Below are positions 31,343-40,177 of a stretch of DNA of 49,874 nt, piece after piece. Within the stretch, counting starts at the first letter, position 1, and each line of letters begins with the position of its first letter. The notes beneath the pieces were generated by a model. It was not told the origin of the DNA and ran no database searches. It saw nothing but the letters and a program-made list of their open reading frames with translations. Source of the DNA: an uncultured Bacteroidales bacterium. Lineage in GTDB: Bacteria > Bacteroidota > Bacteroidia > Bacteroidales > UBA932. The DNA is taken from positions 1 to 49,874 of the forward strand of contig CAMOTB010000004.1 in NCBI GenBank assembly GCA_946625485.1, given 5' to 3'. Both the position numbers and the translations under genes were made by a program.

Positions 31343-33967
31343 TTATATTCCAAGTTCTGCCTTCATGCTCCGCAGCAGGTCGAAGGCCTGGAGCGGGGTC
31401 ATGTTGTTGAGGTCGGCCCCTTTGAGCTGGTCGCGCAGCGATTCCAGCGTCGGGTCGTCCAGCTGGAAGAAAGACAGCTGCACGGCACCGTCGTCCTCGA
31501 CCGTACCGAGTTTGGTGGTCTGCTGCGCCCGGGCGATGACATTCTCCCCGGCCTCGAGGGCCTTGAGGGTCTTTTCCGCGGAAGCGATGACCTCGCGGGG
31601 CATGCCGGCGAGCCGTGCCACATGGATGCCGAAGCTGTGCGCCACGCCTCCCTCCTTGAGCTTGCGCAGGAAGATCACGTCCTTGCCGGACTCCTTGACC
31701 GCGATGTGGAAGTTCTTGACGCGCGGATAAATGCCCTCCAGGTCGTTGAGCTCGTGGTAGTGGGTCGCGAAGAGGGTCTTGGCCCCCTTACCGTGCTCAT
31801 GGAGGTACTCAACCAGGGCGCGGGCGATGGACATGCCGTCGTAGGTGGAGGTGCCGCGGCCGATCTCATCCAGCAGGACCAGCGAACGCGCGGAGAGGTT
31901 GTGCATGATCATCGAGGTCTCCAGCATCTCGACCATGAAGGTGGATTCGCCGCGGGAGATGTTGTCGGACGCTCCGACACGGGTGAAAATCTTGTCGAAC
32001 CAGCCGATCCGGGCGCTGGACGCCGGGACGAAGGAACCGATCTGGGCCATCAGCACGATCAGGGCCGTCTGCCGCAGGAGGGCCGATTTACCCGCCATGT
32101 TGGGACCGGTCAGGATGATGATCTGCTGCTGTTCCGAGTCGAGGTAGACGTCGTTGGGGACATAATCTTCGCCGGCGGGCATCATCTTTTCGATCACCGG
32201 ATGCCGCCCGGCCCGGATGTCCAGCACCAGGCTGTCATCCATCTGGGGACGGCAATAGTGGCTGTCGGCGGCCAATTCGGCGAAGCCGGCAAGCACGTCC
32301 AGACGGGCGAGAATCTGGCAATTGGCCTGGATCTCACGGATGTGGCGCTGGATCTCGGCGACCAGTTCGCCGTAGAGCCGGCTCTCCAGCTCGTAGATGC
32401 GTCCTTCCGCGGAGAGGATCTTTTCTTCGTATTGCTTGAGCTCTTCGGTAATGTAGCGCTCCGCGCCGACGAGGGTCTGCTTGCGCACCCATTCCGGCGG
32501 GACCTTGTCCTTGAAGGTGTTGCGCACCTCCAGGTAGTAGCCGAAGACGTTGTTGTAGCTGATCTTGAGGGAGGAAATGCCGGTGCGCTCGATCTCGCGC
32601 TGCTGCATCTCCAGCAGGTAATCCTTGCCGCCGCGGGAGATGGAGCGGTATTCGTCGAGCTCGGCGCTGACGCCGGAGGCGATGATGTCGCCCTTGCCCA
32701 GGGCGGCCGCCGGATTCTCGGCCATCGTGGTGCGGATGCGCTCCAGCAGGGGTCCGCAGCCGTGCAGGGCACCCATCATCCGGTCTAATTCCGCGACGCC
32801 CTTGCCCTGGCAGAGGGCACTGATCGGCTCCATCTGGGCAAGCGAACGCCCGAGCTGCATCACCTCGCGGGGCAGGATCTTGCCTGCCGCGGCGCGGGAA
32901 ATGATGCGCTCCAGGTCGCCGACGTCGCCGAGATGCTCCTGCAGCCGGAGCAGGTCCTCGGGGGCCTCGACGAAGTGCTGGACCACGTCGTAGCGGGCAT
33001 TCAGCTCCTGCAGGTCGAGGACCGGCATCGCCAGCCAGGACCGGAGCTCCCGGGCGCCCATCGGAGAGGAACAGCGGTCGACCACGTCCACGAGCGCCGT
33101 GCCTTCACCGCCCGCCGCGGACTGGAAGACTTCCAGGTTGCGGAAGGTGAAACGGTCCATCCAGACGTACTTGCTCCCGTCCACGCGGGAGATCGAGCAG
33201 ATGTTGCCCAGGCCCGCATGCTGCGTCTGCTCCAGATAGACGAGCAGGGCTCCGGCCGCGCAGATTCCCAGCGGGCAGCTGTCGATGGCGAAGCCTTTCA
33301 GGGAACGCACGGCCAGCTGCTGCTTCAACTTTTCGACGGCGGCCTCTTTGACGAAGGCCCATTCGTCGAGGGTGCTGATATAGGCGTCGGTGCGGATGCG
33401 TTCTTTCACGATGCGGGCCGCGCTGCGGGTGACGACCAGCTCCTTCGGCGCGAAGGAGGAAAGCAGCGACGCAACATAGTCGATGCTGCCTTGGGCGACC
33501 TTGAAGGTGCCGGTGGACACGTCCAGGAAGGCCGCGCCGCAGGTTTCTCCGTTGAAATGGAGGCCGGCGAGGAAATTATTTTCTTTCTGGGAGAGCATCT
33601 GTTCGCCGAAAGCGACGCCGGGCGTCACGATCTCGGTGATGCCGCGCTTGACGATGTTCTTGGTGAGCTTGGGGTCTTCGAGCTGGTCGCAGATGGCGAC
33701 CTTGTAGCCGGCGCGGACGAGCTTGGGCAGATACACGTCGATGGCATGGTAGGGGACGCCGGCCATCGGGATGGAGTCGGCCATCGCGCTGGAGCGGCGG
33801 GTCAGCACGATGCCGAGCACCTTGCTGGCGGTAACGGCGTCGTCGCCGTAGGTTTCGTAGAAATCTCCGCAACGGAAGAGCAGGACGGCCTCGGGGCACT
33901 GGGCCTTGAGGCTGAAGTACTGCTTCATCATCGGGGTCATCGGATCTTTTTCCTTCGTCTTTGCCAT
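31343..33967 (-). CDS. mutS: DNA mismatch repair protein MutS
   Basis: The protein has 874 residues from the ATG at 33967 (MAKTKEKDPMTPMM); the track start seven codons earlier would fall within the promoter box. The mismatch-recognition domain has the Phe-x-Glu signature in FRCGDFYETYGDDA. The connector, lever and clamp domains follow. The ATPase domain shows GPNMAGKSALLRQ (Walker A) and LVLLDEIGRGTSTYDG (Walker B and signature). It binds mismatches as a dimer and starts repair with MutL. It diverges from ksgA, with 79 bases between the starts. Confidence 0.97.
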   Translation of the reverse strand: MAKTKEKDPMTPMMKQYFSLKAQCPEAVLLFRCGDFYETYGDDAVTASKVLGIVLTRRSSAMADSIPMAGVPYHAIDVYLPKLVRAGYKVAICDQLEDPKLTKNIVKRGITEIVTPGVAFGEQMLSQKENNFLAGLHFNGETCGAAFLDVSTGTFKVAQGSIDYVASLLSSFAPKELVVTRSAARIVKERIRTDAYISTLDEWAFVKEAAVEKLKQQLAVRSLKGFAIDSCPLGICAAGALLVYLEQTQHAGLGNICSISRVDGSKYVWMDRFTFRNLEVFQSAAGGEGTALVDVVDRCSSPMGARELRSWLAMPVLDLQELNARYDVVQHFVEAPEDLLRLQEHLGDVGDLERIISRAAAGKILPREVMQLGRSLAQMEPISALCQGKGVAELDRMMGALHGCGPLLERIRTTMAENPAAALGKGDIIASGVSAELDEYRSISRGGKDYLLEMQQREIERTGISSLKISYNNVFGYYLEVRNTFKDKVPPEWVRKQTLVGAERYITEELKQYEEKILSAEGRIYELESRLYGELVAEIQRHIREIQANCQILARLDVLAGFAELAADSHYCRPQMDDSLVLDIRAGRHPVIEKMMPAGEDYVPNDVYLDSEQQQIIILTGPNMAGKSALLRQTALIVLMAQIGSFVPASSARIGWFDKIFTRVGASDNISRGESTFMVEMLETSMIMHNLSARSLVLLDEIGRGTSTYDGMSIARALVEYLHEHGKGAKTLFATHYHELNDLEGIYPRVKNFHIAVKESGKDVIFLRKLKEGGVAHSFGIHVARLAGMPREVIASAEKTLKALEAGENVIARAQQTTKLGTVEDDGAVQLSFFQLDDPTLESLRDQLKGADLNNMTPLQAFDLLRSMKAELGI

Positions 33968-33985
33968 CTTTTCTCTCTTATCCTT

Positions 33986-34006
33986 CAAAGATAATCATTA
34001 TTTTTG
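33986..34006. promoter_or_regulatory. Divergent mutS and ksgA -7 boxes
   Basis: On the minus strand TATCTTTG (33986-33993) lies 18 bases before the mutS ATG. On the plus strand TATTTTTG (33999-34006) lies 40 bases before the ksgA ATG. Both fit TAnnTTTG. They are five bases apart, so the two polymerases would compete for the same DNA. Confidence 0.55.
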
Positions 34007-34046
34007 TGCGGTGCGACACTTTGCCGCGTCTGCAAGATTCTATTTT

Positions 34047-34820
34047 ATGGAAGTTAGAGCCAAGAAAGCCCTCGGGCAGCATTTCCTGACGGACCAGGGC
34101 GTGGCCCGGTCGATCGTGGCGGCCCTGTCCGCCGATTCTCCGGTACGGGATGTACTGGAGATCGGGCCGGGGATGGGCGTATTGACGCAGTATCTGATCG
34201 GGCGGGAGGATATCGACGCCCGGATGATCGAGATCGACTCCGAGTCGGTATCGTATCTGCTGACGCATTTCCCGGGAATGGAGGGGCGTTTGATGGAGGG
34301 GGACTACCTGAGGCTGGACATGTCCCGGGTCTTTCCGGGGCCGTACCGGGTGATCGGCAATTTCCCCTACAACATTTCCTCGCAGATTTTCTTCAAGATC
34401 CTGGAGGACAAGGACCGGGTGCCGGAGGTGGTCTGCATGATCCAGAAAGAGGTGGCGGACCGCATCGCCGAAAAGCCCGGATCCAAGGTGTACGGGATCC
34501 TGTCCGTGCTGCTGCAGGCCTGGTATGACATCGAATATGTGCTTTCGGTGGGGCCCGGCGCCTTCGTCCCGCCGCCCAAGGTCCATTCGGCGGTGATCCG
34601 CCTGCGCCGCAACGCGCGGACTTCGCTGGGCTGCGACGAGAAGTTGTTCAAGCAGGTCGTCAAAACGGCCTTCAACCAGCGGCGCAAGACGCTTCGGAAC
34701 GCACTGAAGCCGTTGCTGCCGGAAGGCCTGGACACCTCCGACCCGATCTTCGACCTCCGCGCCGAGCGCCTCAGCGTCGAAGACTTCATCCGCCTCACCC
34801 AGATGCTCGAAATCCATTGA
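34047..34820 (+). CDS. rsmA: 16S rRNA dimethyladenosine transferase (KsgA/RsmA)
   Basis: The enzyme has 257 residues from the ATG at 34047 (MEVRAKKALGQHFLTDQG). The track ORF extends 47 codons upstream through the promoter and into mutS, which is not credible. The SAM-binding motif I is VLEIGPGMGVLTQYL and the catalytic motif IV is NFPYNISSQIF. The C-terminal domain has KTAFNQRRKTLRNAL. It dimethylates two adenosines near the 3' end of 16S rRNA during 30S maturation. It ends five bases before double-hairpin copy B. Confidence 0.97.
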   Translation: MEVRAKKALGQHFLTDQGVARSIVAALSADSPVRDVLEIGPGMGVLTQYLIGREDIDARMIEIDSESVSYLLTHFPGMEGRLMEGDYLRLDMSRVFPGPYRVIGNFPYNISSQIFFKILEDKDRVPEVVCMIQKEVADRIAEKPGSKVYGILSVLLQAWYDIEYVLSVGPGAFVPPPKVHSAVIRLRRNARTSLGCDEKLFKQVVKTAFNQRRKTLRNALKPLLPEGLDTSDPIFDLRAERLSVEDFIRLTQMLEIH

Positions 34821-34825
34821 AGCAG

Positions 34826-34912
34826 TGCGCCCAATGGAAAGATTTTAGTTCCATTGGGCGCATTTTAGGCCTTTTTTGCTCCCAATGGCATCATTTTCTT
34901 TCCATTGGGAGC
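34826..34912 (+). repeat. Double-hairpin intergenic element, copy B
   Basis: TGCGCCCAATGG/CCATTGGGCGCA encloses AAAGATTTTAGTT. The linker is TTTTAGGCCTTTTTT, then GCTCCCAATGG/CCATTGGGAGC encloses CATCATTTTCTTT. All arms pair perfectly, so this is the clearest copy. It fills the convergent gap between ksgA and the BspA-like gene and could end transcription of ksgA. Confidence 0.88.
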
Positions 34913-34930
34913 AGTTCGGGCAAACAAACG

Positions 34931-37900
34931 TCAGACTCCGAGCTGCCGGAGTTGCTCATCCACCTGCGCAATCTGCACCTGCATATCCTGGATCTGATAC
35001 CGAATATTGGTAAGTTGCTCCTGCGTCGTAGCCGCCAGTAGCGCCTGACTTACTACGTTGAGCACCTGAGCCAGTTCGTCAATCTGTTCGGCCAGCCTGG
35101 CCTTCTGCTCACTCGAGGGAAGCTGTTGCAGCCTTTGCGTGAGATACACCACCATCTTCTGGCACTCCATCAACTCGTTCTCCAGCGCCGTCCTCATCTC
35201 CGACAGATCCGCCTGGATCCGGGTCGCATAGCTACTCCAGCCGCTCGTCGTTTTATAAGTGTTAACGCTGGCCTCTGGGACGAAGATCGGGCAGTCATTC
35301 GTACTGTCAAAGGCAGACGTGCCCAATTCGGGCGGGTTGGCAACCAAGCAGCTAATCTGAGTCAAACTAGAACAATTCATAAAAGCACGCCGTCCTATTT
35401 CTCTCAGCGTAGAAGGCAGAGAGAGCCGAGTCATGCCTGTCGTATGAAAAGCTTGTGCGCCAATGGAAGTAATTCCCTCCGGGAGCCGGATATCGGTTAG
35501 TGTGCGGATTCCCGTGAAAGATGAGGCGCTGACCGTGGTAACCGTTGCCGGTATTGTCGTCTTTTTACACCCGGCCCGCAAATCATTCGTTGCCGTCTCA
35601 ATCACGGCATTACAGCCATCCCGAGAATCAAACACGGTGTTCTCTGAAGAAACGACAATCGTCTCCAAAGAAGTACATTCAGACGTTGATCCCCAACCGA
35701 AAGCCGAAACACCCGCGGGAATCCGAAGCTCGGTCAAACTGGAGCAGCCACCGAACGTAATGGAACCTATCTCCGTTACTTTCCCGGGAATACTGATACT
35801 CAAAAGAGTCTTGCATTTGTAAAATGCGTAATACCCCAAACTCTTTACGTCTCCGTCAAAGGAAATAACTCCCTTGCCATCCTTATATTCATTGGAAACT
35901 ATCTTCGCGCCGAAACAGGTCTCTTCATCAATGTTGCCAAGTGTATATTGCGGCGTCACCACCTGACCGTCCGTGGAGGTGTACCAGATCTCATTGTCGG
36001 GCTGGGTATCGGACCCGAGCGCTTGGATCCGGTCGGCATAGTCGCTCCAATACGGCGCCGCCTTATAGGCCTCCACACTCCCTGCCGGGACGTAGATCAA
36101 GCAAGACGTCTGATAGAAAATCCTGCTGGCCGCGGTGGGAGGCACAGTGGCAAGACAAATGATTTTTTGCAGGTCGGGGCAAGAATAGAACGCCATTGAG
36201 CCAATAGACGTCACGCTCTCAGGAATCGTTAATGTTTTAAGGCCGCTGCATTCCGAGAAAGCATTTTGACCAATTGCTGACACTGATTCCGGGATCGTAG
36301 AAACAGGACACCCTGAGATTAAAGTATTGGTGGCAGTTTCAATGATTGCATTACAATTGTCCCGGGAATCATAGACCGGATTCTCCGAAGATACAATAAC
36401 GGAATGTAAGACTGGACAGGCAGATAATACATTCACCTCGATTTTATTTGTGCTTGCCGGAATGGTTATGCTTGTCAAATCCGGACAGTTGCCGAAAGCG
36501 GCGCCCCCAAGCTCTGTTACGCCGTTCGGGAGATCAACAGTATATAAGCCGGAGCAGCCCGAAAACGCGACTGCAGCTATCTTGGTCACGGACGTCGGGA
36601 TTGTTGTGTTTACACAACCGCGGATAAGTGAATTTGTCGACGTCTGGATAATTGCATTGCAGCCCTCTCGGGAATCAAAGAACGGATTATCCTCTGAAAC
36701 GACAATGCTCGTAAGCATAGAACAATTTTGAAACGCGGTAGATGAAATATTATTAACCTGTGGCGGGATCGTAATACTTTTCAAACCGCTGCCAGAGAAT
36801 GAAGATCCACCAATGGTCGTAAGCGAGTTGGGAAAGACGATCTGGGATAAACTTGTACAGTTATGAAAGGTTGATGACTGAATCTCTGTCTGTCCTTCCG
36901 GAATCTTAATTTCAATCAAATCTCTGCAACCGGTAAAGCTATAAGACAGAATTCTGTCAACCGTCTTTGGGAGTAAAACCGTTTTCAAACGCAGGTTTGA
37001 CCAAAAAGCCCCTCTACACCTGGTCACAGGACCATCGAAGGTAATGACACCTTTCCCTCCTACATATTCATTGGAAACAATGTGGGCACCGAAAGCAGCG
37101 TCTTCTGAAATTTGGAATGCGCTGTAGCCGGGAACAATCACTTCCCCATCCGTCGTCGTATACCAGATCTCATTGTCGGGCTGGGAGCCTTCGATGCGGG
37201 GGGCGTATTCGCCCCAGGCGGCGGTGTAGGCGTCCGTGGTGCCGGCGGGGACGATGATCGGACAGTTGTTCGTGTCGGCGAAGGCATCTGGGCCGATTGT
37301 CGGCGGAGTCGGGGCCAGGACGATGATCGTCTGCAGGTTCGTGCAACCCTTGAAGGCGTTGGCACCGATTTCCGTGGTGTTCTCCGGGATTGTGACGGAG
37401 GTCAGCGCCGTGCAGCCCTCAAAAGTGCCGGCTTCGATCTTCGTCACGCCCGTGAAGTACTGGATTTCGTCGAAAGAGGTGATTCCCGTGCCGGCGAAGA
37501 CGCTGACCTGCTCCCCTTCGGCACGCGTGAGCGCCTCGTCCACGAAGAAGGAACGCACGGCGGCCGCTTCCTTGTAGGACAGTTCGCCGTCCTTGCCCGT
37601 GTCGAAGTAACGCACCACGATCTCCTTGACCTTGGCATCTTTGAAACGGATGTTCTCGTCCGTATCGGGGATGAAACTGGCGCCCTCGTCCGCATCCCGG
37701 ACTTCACCGAAGATGCTCCGCTTGACGGTCACGGCCTTGGAGAATGTCTTCTTGGCGACGGTCGTTCCCTTATAGAACGTCAGCGTGAAGCCCTTCTCCA
37801 GGGCCCCGGGAAGCGCGACGATATAGTACCAGACCCCCGTTTCCAGCGTCGTGCCCTCCGGGGCGGACAGGGTCACGGACGTGCTGCCCTCGCTGACCTC

Positions 37901-38485
37901 CTGCACCACCGGACGCTCGTCTTGGAAGGCGACCTTAACCTTGCCGGCCAGGGTCTCGCCGTTCAGGCCTTCGAAGACGACCTTGGTGATTCCTTCCTGC
38001 GTCAGCGTGAAGCACAGACCGCCGCCCACATTGTAGAACTGCAGGCTGGGGCTCGTCGTGCGGGCTACCGAGAGATTCTTGCCTTTCGCGAACGACTGGG
38101 CACGGGCGACCTGCACGGCCGGAAATTCAACGGCCAGCGTCTCCCCGTCCAGGACGGCACCCTCGGAGAAAGGATACACCGCCCACAGGGGCGAGCCCTC
38201 GGTCCAGGCGCCATCCAGCGAGCCCGTAAAGTCAGCCGTCGCGGCCGGGCTCGTCAGGTCCGTGACAAAACGGGCCGATTTCGTCCCGGCGAACACCTTG
38301 ATCTCGTCTCCTTTCTCCCACCAGACCTGAGAGTCTCCCGCAATGAGGGTCCGGGTGCCAACGGGCTGCTCCACCGACGCCGTCAGGGTAAGCGCCGTAG
38401 TCTTCATGAAATCCTTTTCCTGGAGATCCTGGCAGGCACTCAAGGACAGGGCAAGGCCCGCAAGGGCTGCAATATACTTTTTCAT
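34931..38485 (-). CDS. BspA-like LRR surface lipoprotein with fimbrillin-like N-terminus
   Basis: The protein has 1184 residues from the ATG at 38485, which gives a lipoprotein signal (LALSLSAC, Cys18); the track starts 126 bases upstream inside the small leader ORF. Residues 25-275 resemble a fimbrillin-like domain (VWWEKGDEIKVFAG, WAVYPFSEG). A 12-residue EF-hand-like loop, DTGKDGELSYKE, lies near 295. Leucine-rich repeats of the BspA type fill about 330-1080 (TKIEAGTFEGCTALTSVTIP). They are interrupted by two copies of an EIWYT(T/S)TDG(E/Q)V module. The last 90 residues form a coiled coil (QLPSSEQKARLAEQIDEL). It is probably surface-exposed, in binding or adhesion; the ligand is unknown. 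Confidence 0.85.
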   Translation of the reverse strand: MKKYIAALAGLALSLSACQDLQEKDFMKTTALTLTASVEQPVGTRTLIAGDSQVWWEKGDEIKVFAGTKSARFVTDLTSPAATADFTGSLDGAWTEGSPLWAVYPFSEGAVLDGETLAVEFPAVQVARAQSFAKGKNLSVARTTSPSLQFYNVGGGLCFTLTQEGITKVVFEGLNGETLAGKVKVAFQDERPVVQEVSEGSTSVTLSAPEGTTLETGVWYYIVALPGALEKGFTLTFYKGTTVAKKTFSKAVTVKRSIFGEVRDADEGASFIPDTDENIRFKDAKVKEIVVRYFDTGKDGELSYKEAAAVRSFFVDEALTRAEGEQVSVFAGTGITSFDEIQYFTGVTKIEAGTFEGCTALTSVTIPENTTEIGANAFKGCTNLQTIIVLAPTPPTIGPDAFADTNNCPIIVPAGTTDAYTAAWGEYAPRIEGSQPDNEIWYTTTDGEVIVPGYSAFQISEDAAFGAHIVSNEYVGGKGVITFDGPVTRCRGAFWSNLRLKTVLLPKTVDRILSYSFTGCRDLIEIKIPEGQTEIQSSTFHNCTSLSQIVFPNSLTTIGGSSFSGSGLKSITIPPQVNNISSTAFQNCSMLTSIVVSEDNPFFDSREGCNAIIQTSTNSLIRGCVNTTIPTSVTKIAAVAFSGCSGLYTVDLPNGVTELGGAAFGNCPDLTSITIPASTNKIEVNVLSACPVLHSVIVSSENPVYDSRDNCNAIIETATNTLISGCPVSTIPESVSAIGQNAFSECSGLKTLTIPESVTSIGSMAFYSCPDLQKIICLATVPPTAASRIFYQTSCLIYVPAGSVEAYKAAPYWSDYADRIQALGSDTQPDNEIWYTSTDGQVVTPQYTLGNIDEETCFGAKIVSNEYKDGKGVISFDGDVKSLGYYAFYKCKTLLSISIPGKVTEIGSITFGGCSSLTELRIPAGVSAFGWGSTSECTSLETIVVSSENTVFDSRDGCNAVIETATNDLRAGCKKTTIPATVTTVSASSFTGIRTLTDIRLPEGITSIGAQAFHTTGMTRLSLPSTLREIGRRAFMNCSSLTQISCLVANPPELGTSAFDSTNDCPIFVPEASVNTYKTTSGWSSYATRIQADLSEMRTALENELMECQKMVVYLTQRLQQLPSSEQKARLAEQIDELAQVLNVVSQALLAATTQEQLTNIRYQIQDMQVQIAQVDEQLRQLGV
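35982..36006. repeat. 25-bp direct repeat inside the BspA-like gene (copy 1; copy 2 at 37161-37185)
   Basis: The 25-base sequence starting TACCAGATCTCATTGTCGGG occurs identically 1179 bases apart, encoding the start of the repeated EIWYT module. It indicates duplication of a block of about 390 codons and could allow recombination within the gene. Confidence 0.75.
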
Positions 38486-38504
38486 CTCTGGGTCCTCCGC
38501 TATT

Positions 38505-38654
38505 TTAGTTCCAGTTTTCGAATCCAATCCCTTCGTTGCCGCCCGGCAGGGGGCTTTCGCAAAGGACTGCTTCAACTTCAAACGGAAGAAGGCACGCCCG
38601 CGGAGAAACATATTCCCGCTCCGCAGAGCAAGAAGACAGGAGTTCTTTTTTCAT
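38505..38654 (-). CDS. Small leader-type protein upstream of the BspA-like lipoprotein
   Basis: The product has 49 residues if it starts at MKKELLSSCSAEREY; the track ORF of 62 residues starts within the promoter region. It ends PLPGGNEGIGFENWN. Short proteins with a VSPRACLLPFEVEAVLCES-like core are often seen before secreted fimbrillin or BspA genes in Bacteroidales. The function is not known to me. It has no true signal peptide. The stop is 19 bases before the lipoprotein ATG, so the genes are co-transcribed. Confidence 0.65.
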   Translation of the reverse strand: MKKELLSSCSAEREYVSPRACLLPFEVEAVLCESPLPGGNEGIGFENWN

Positions 38655-38671
38655 AGCATTCATCATTTTTA

Positions 38672-38703
38672 CAAATGTCTGAATTATTTCCATTTAGTAC
38701 AAA
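38672..38703 (-). promoter_or_regulatory. Promoter of the BspA leader unit
   Basis: On the minus strand TTTG (38700-38703), 20 bases, then GACATTTG (38672-38679) matches the -33/-7 pattern with one mismatch in the -7 box. It lies 17 bases before the leader ATG at 38654. Confidence 0.55.
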
Positions 38704-38727
38704 TTTCTACGTGCATATCTATGCGAC

Positions 38728-38814
38728 TGCGCCCAATGGAAAGATTTTAGTTCCATTGGGCGCATTTTAGGCCTTTTTTGCTCCCAATGGCATCTTTTTC
38801 TTTCCATTGGGCGC
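38728..38814 (+). repeat. Double-hairpin intergenic element, copy C
   Basis: The first hairpin and linker equal copy B base for base (spacer AAAGATTTTAGTT, linker TTTTAGGCCTTTTTT). The second arm pair is GCTCCCAATGG/CCATTGGGCGC with one mismatch. It lies nine bases past the stop of the second NSS transporter gene and before the BspA promoter. The T runs face away from the transporter transcript, which argues against a simple terminator role. Confidence 0.85.
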
Positions 38815-38823
38815 AGGGGGGAA

Positions 38824-40176
38824 TCAGGACACCAGGTTGGTGACGAAGATGGTGAGGATCACCAGCGGGGCGACGTAGCGGATCAGGAACCAGACCGGGC
38901 CGAACAGGCGGCGGTTGCCGGGCAGGGAGCCGCCGTTGGTAAATTCGTTCCAGACGGTCATGCGCGGCATCTTCCAGCCGACGAACAGCACGAAGAGCAG
39001 GCTGCCGAAAGTCATCAGGTAATCGGAGGTCAGGTGGTCGCAGAAATCAAAGATCGTGCGGCCGAAAAGATGCACCCCGCTCAGCGGCCCGAACGACAGC
39101 GAACACAGCGCCCCCAGCAGCCAGGTCCCGGCGAACACCAGCAGCGACGCTTTCCGGCGAGACTGGCCCCGTTCTTCCACGAGGTATGCCACACCCACTT
39201 CGCACATCGAGATCGAAGAGGTCAGCGCCGCAATCACGATCGTCAGGAAGAACAGGATCGACACCGTCCGGCTGAGCCAGGGTGCAGCGGCCCCCATGTT
39301 TGCGAAAATGTACGGCAACGTCTCGAAGATCAGCCCCGGTCCCGCGCCCGGCTCGATCCCCGCCGCAAATACCGCCGGCATGATCGCAAAACCGGCAATC
39401 AGCGCAAACAGCAGGTCAAACGCCGCCGTCCCCAGACCTGAAGAGAAGAGGTTCTCGGAATGCTTCATGTATGACGAATAGGTCAGGATCGTCCCGACCC
39501 CCAGCGACAGTGAGAAAAAGCTCTGACCCATCGCCGCTGCCACCACGGAGGGCGTGATCTTGGAAAAATCCGGTTTCAGCAGATAACTCACGCCCGCATA
39601 AGCGCCCGGCAGCGTCAGGGAATAGACCATGATCACCACGATCAGGATAAACAGCAGAGGCAGCGAAACCCGGTTGAAGCGCTCGATCCCCGACTTCACC
39701 CCGGCCGACACGACCGCCACCGTCAAGAGCAGGAAGAGCGTATGGCAGATCAGCGGTGCCCAGGGCTTGACGATGAATTCCCCGAAGAGCGAAGACACTT
39801 CCTCGTTGAAACCGCTGCCGGCTGCCTTGATCAGGTATTCGATCGACCAGCCGCCGACCACGCTGTAGTAGGACAAGATGATCAGCGGTGAGATGACAGT
39901 CAGGAAGCCCAGCCATTTCCAGCGGGTCCCGGGCGCCAGCTTTTCCATGGCCCCGAACGTATTCGCATGCGTCGCGCGCCCGACGATCGACTCCGACAGC
40001 AGGATCGGCAGCGAAAGGAAAAACGCCGCCAGGAGGTAGACGATGATGAATGCCGCCCCGCCATTCTGCCCCACCATGTAGGGGAAACGCCAGATATTGC
40101 CCAGGCCGATCGCCGAACCGGCCATCGCCATCACCGCCGCGGCCCCGCTGCCGAAATGCTCCCTTCCTTTAGCCAT
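38824..40176 (-). CDS. NSS-family sodium-dependent transporter (second of a pair)
   Basis: The protein has 450 residues with about 11 membrane helices. The NSS signature GSAIGLGNIWRFPYMVGQNG in TM1 includes the unwound Na+/substrate-binding stretch. TM6 to TM8 carry SFFSLSLGVGTILTYSSYM. The family imports amino acids or related amines with sodium. It begins one base after the preceding paralog stops, and the two share long segments such as VFAAGIEPGAGPGLIF, so they arose by tandem duplication. The amino-acid substrate cannot be told from sequence. Confidence 0.93.
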   Translation of the reverse strand: MAKGREHFGSGAAAVMAMAGSAIGLGNIWRFPYMVGQNGGAAFIIVYLLAAFFLSLPILLSESIVGRATHANTFGAMEKLAPGTRWKWLGFLTVISPLIILSYYSVVGGWSIEYLIKAAGSGFNEEVSSLFGEFIVKPWAPLICHTLFLLLTVAVVSAGVKSGIERFNRVSLPLLFILIVVIMVYSLTLPGAYAGVSYLLKPDFSKITPSVVAAAMGQSFFSLSLGVGTILTYSSYMKHSENLFSSGLGTAAFDLLFALIAGFAIMPAVFAAGIEPGAGPGLIFETLPYIFANMGAAAPWLSRTVSILFFLTIVIAALTSSISMCEVGVAYLVEERGQSRRKASLLVFAGTWLLGALCSLSFGPLSGVHLFGRTIFDFCDHLTSDYLMTFGSLLFVLFVGWKMPRMTVWNEFTNGGSLPGNRRLFGPVWFLIRYVAPLVILTIFVTNLVS

Positions 40177-40177
40177 C

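Noticed and set aside
33906-34046. N-terminal extension of KsgA in the ORF track
   Set aside because: It runs through the divergent promoter region and overlaps the mutS start; the KsgA family begins at about MEVRAKKALGQHF.
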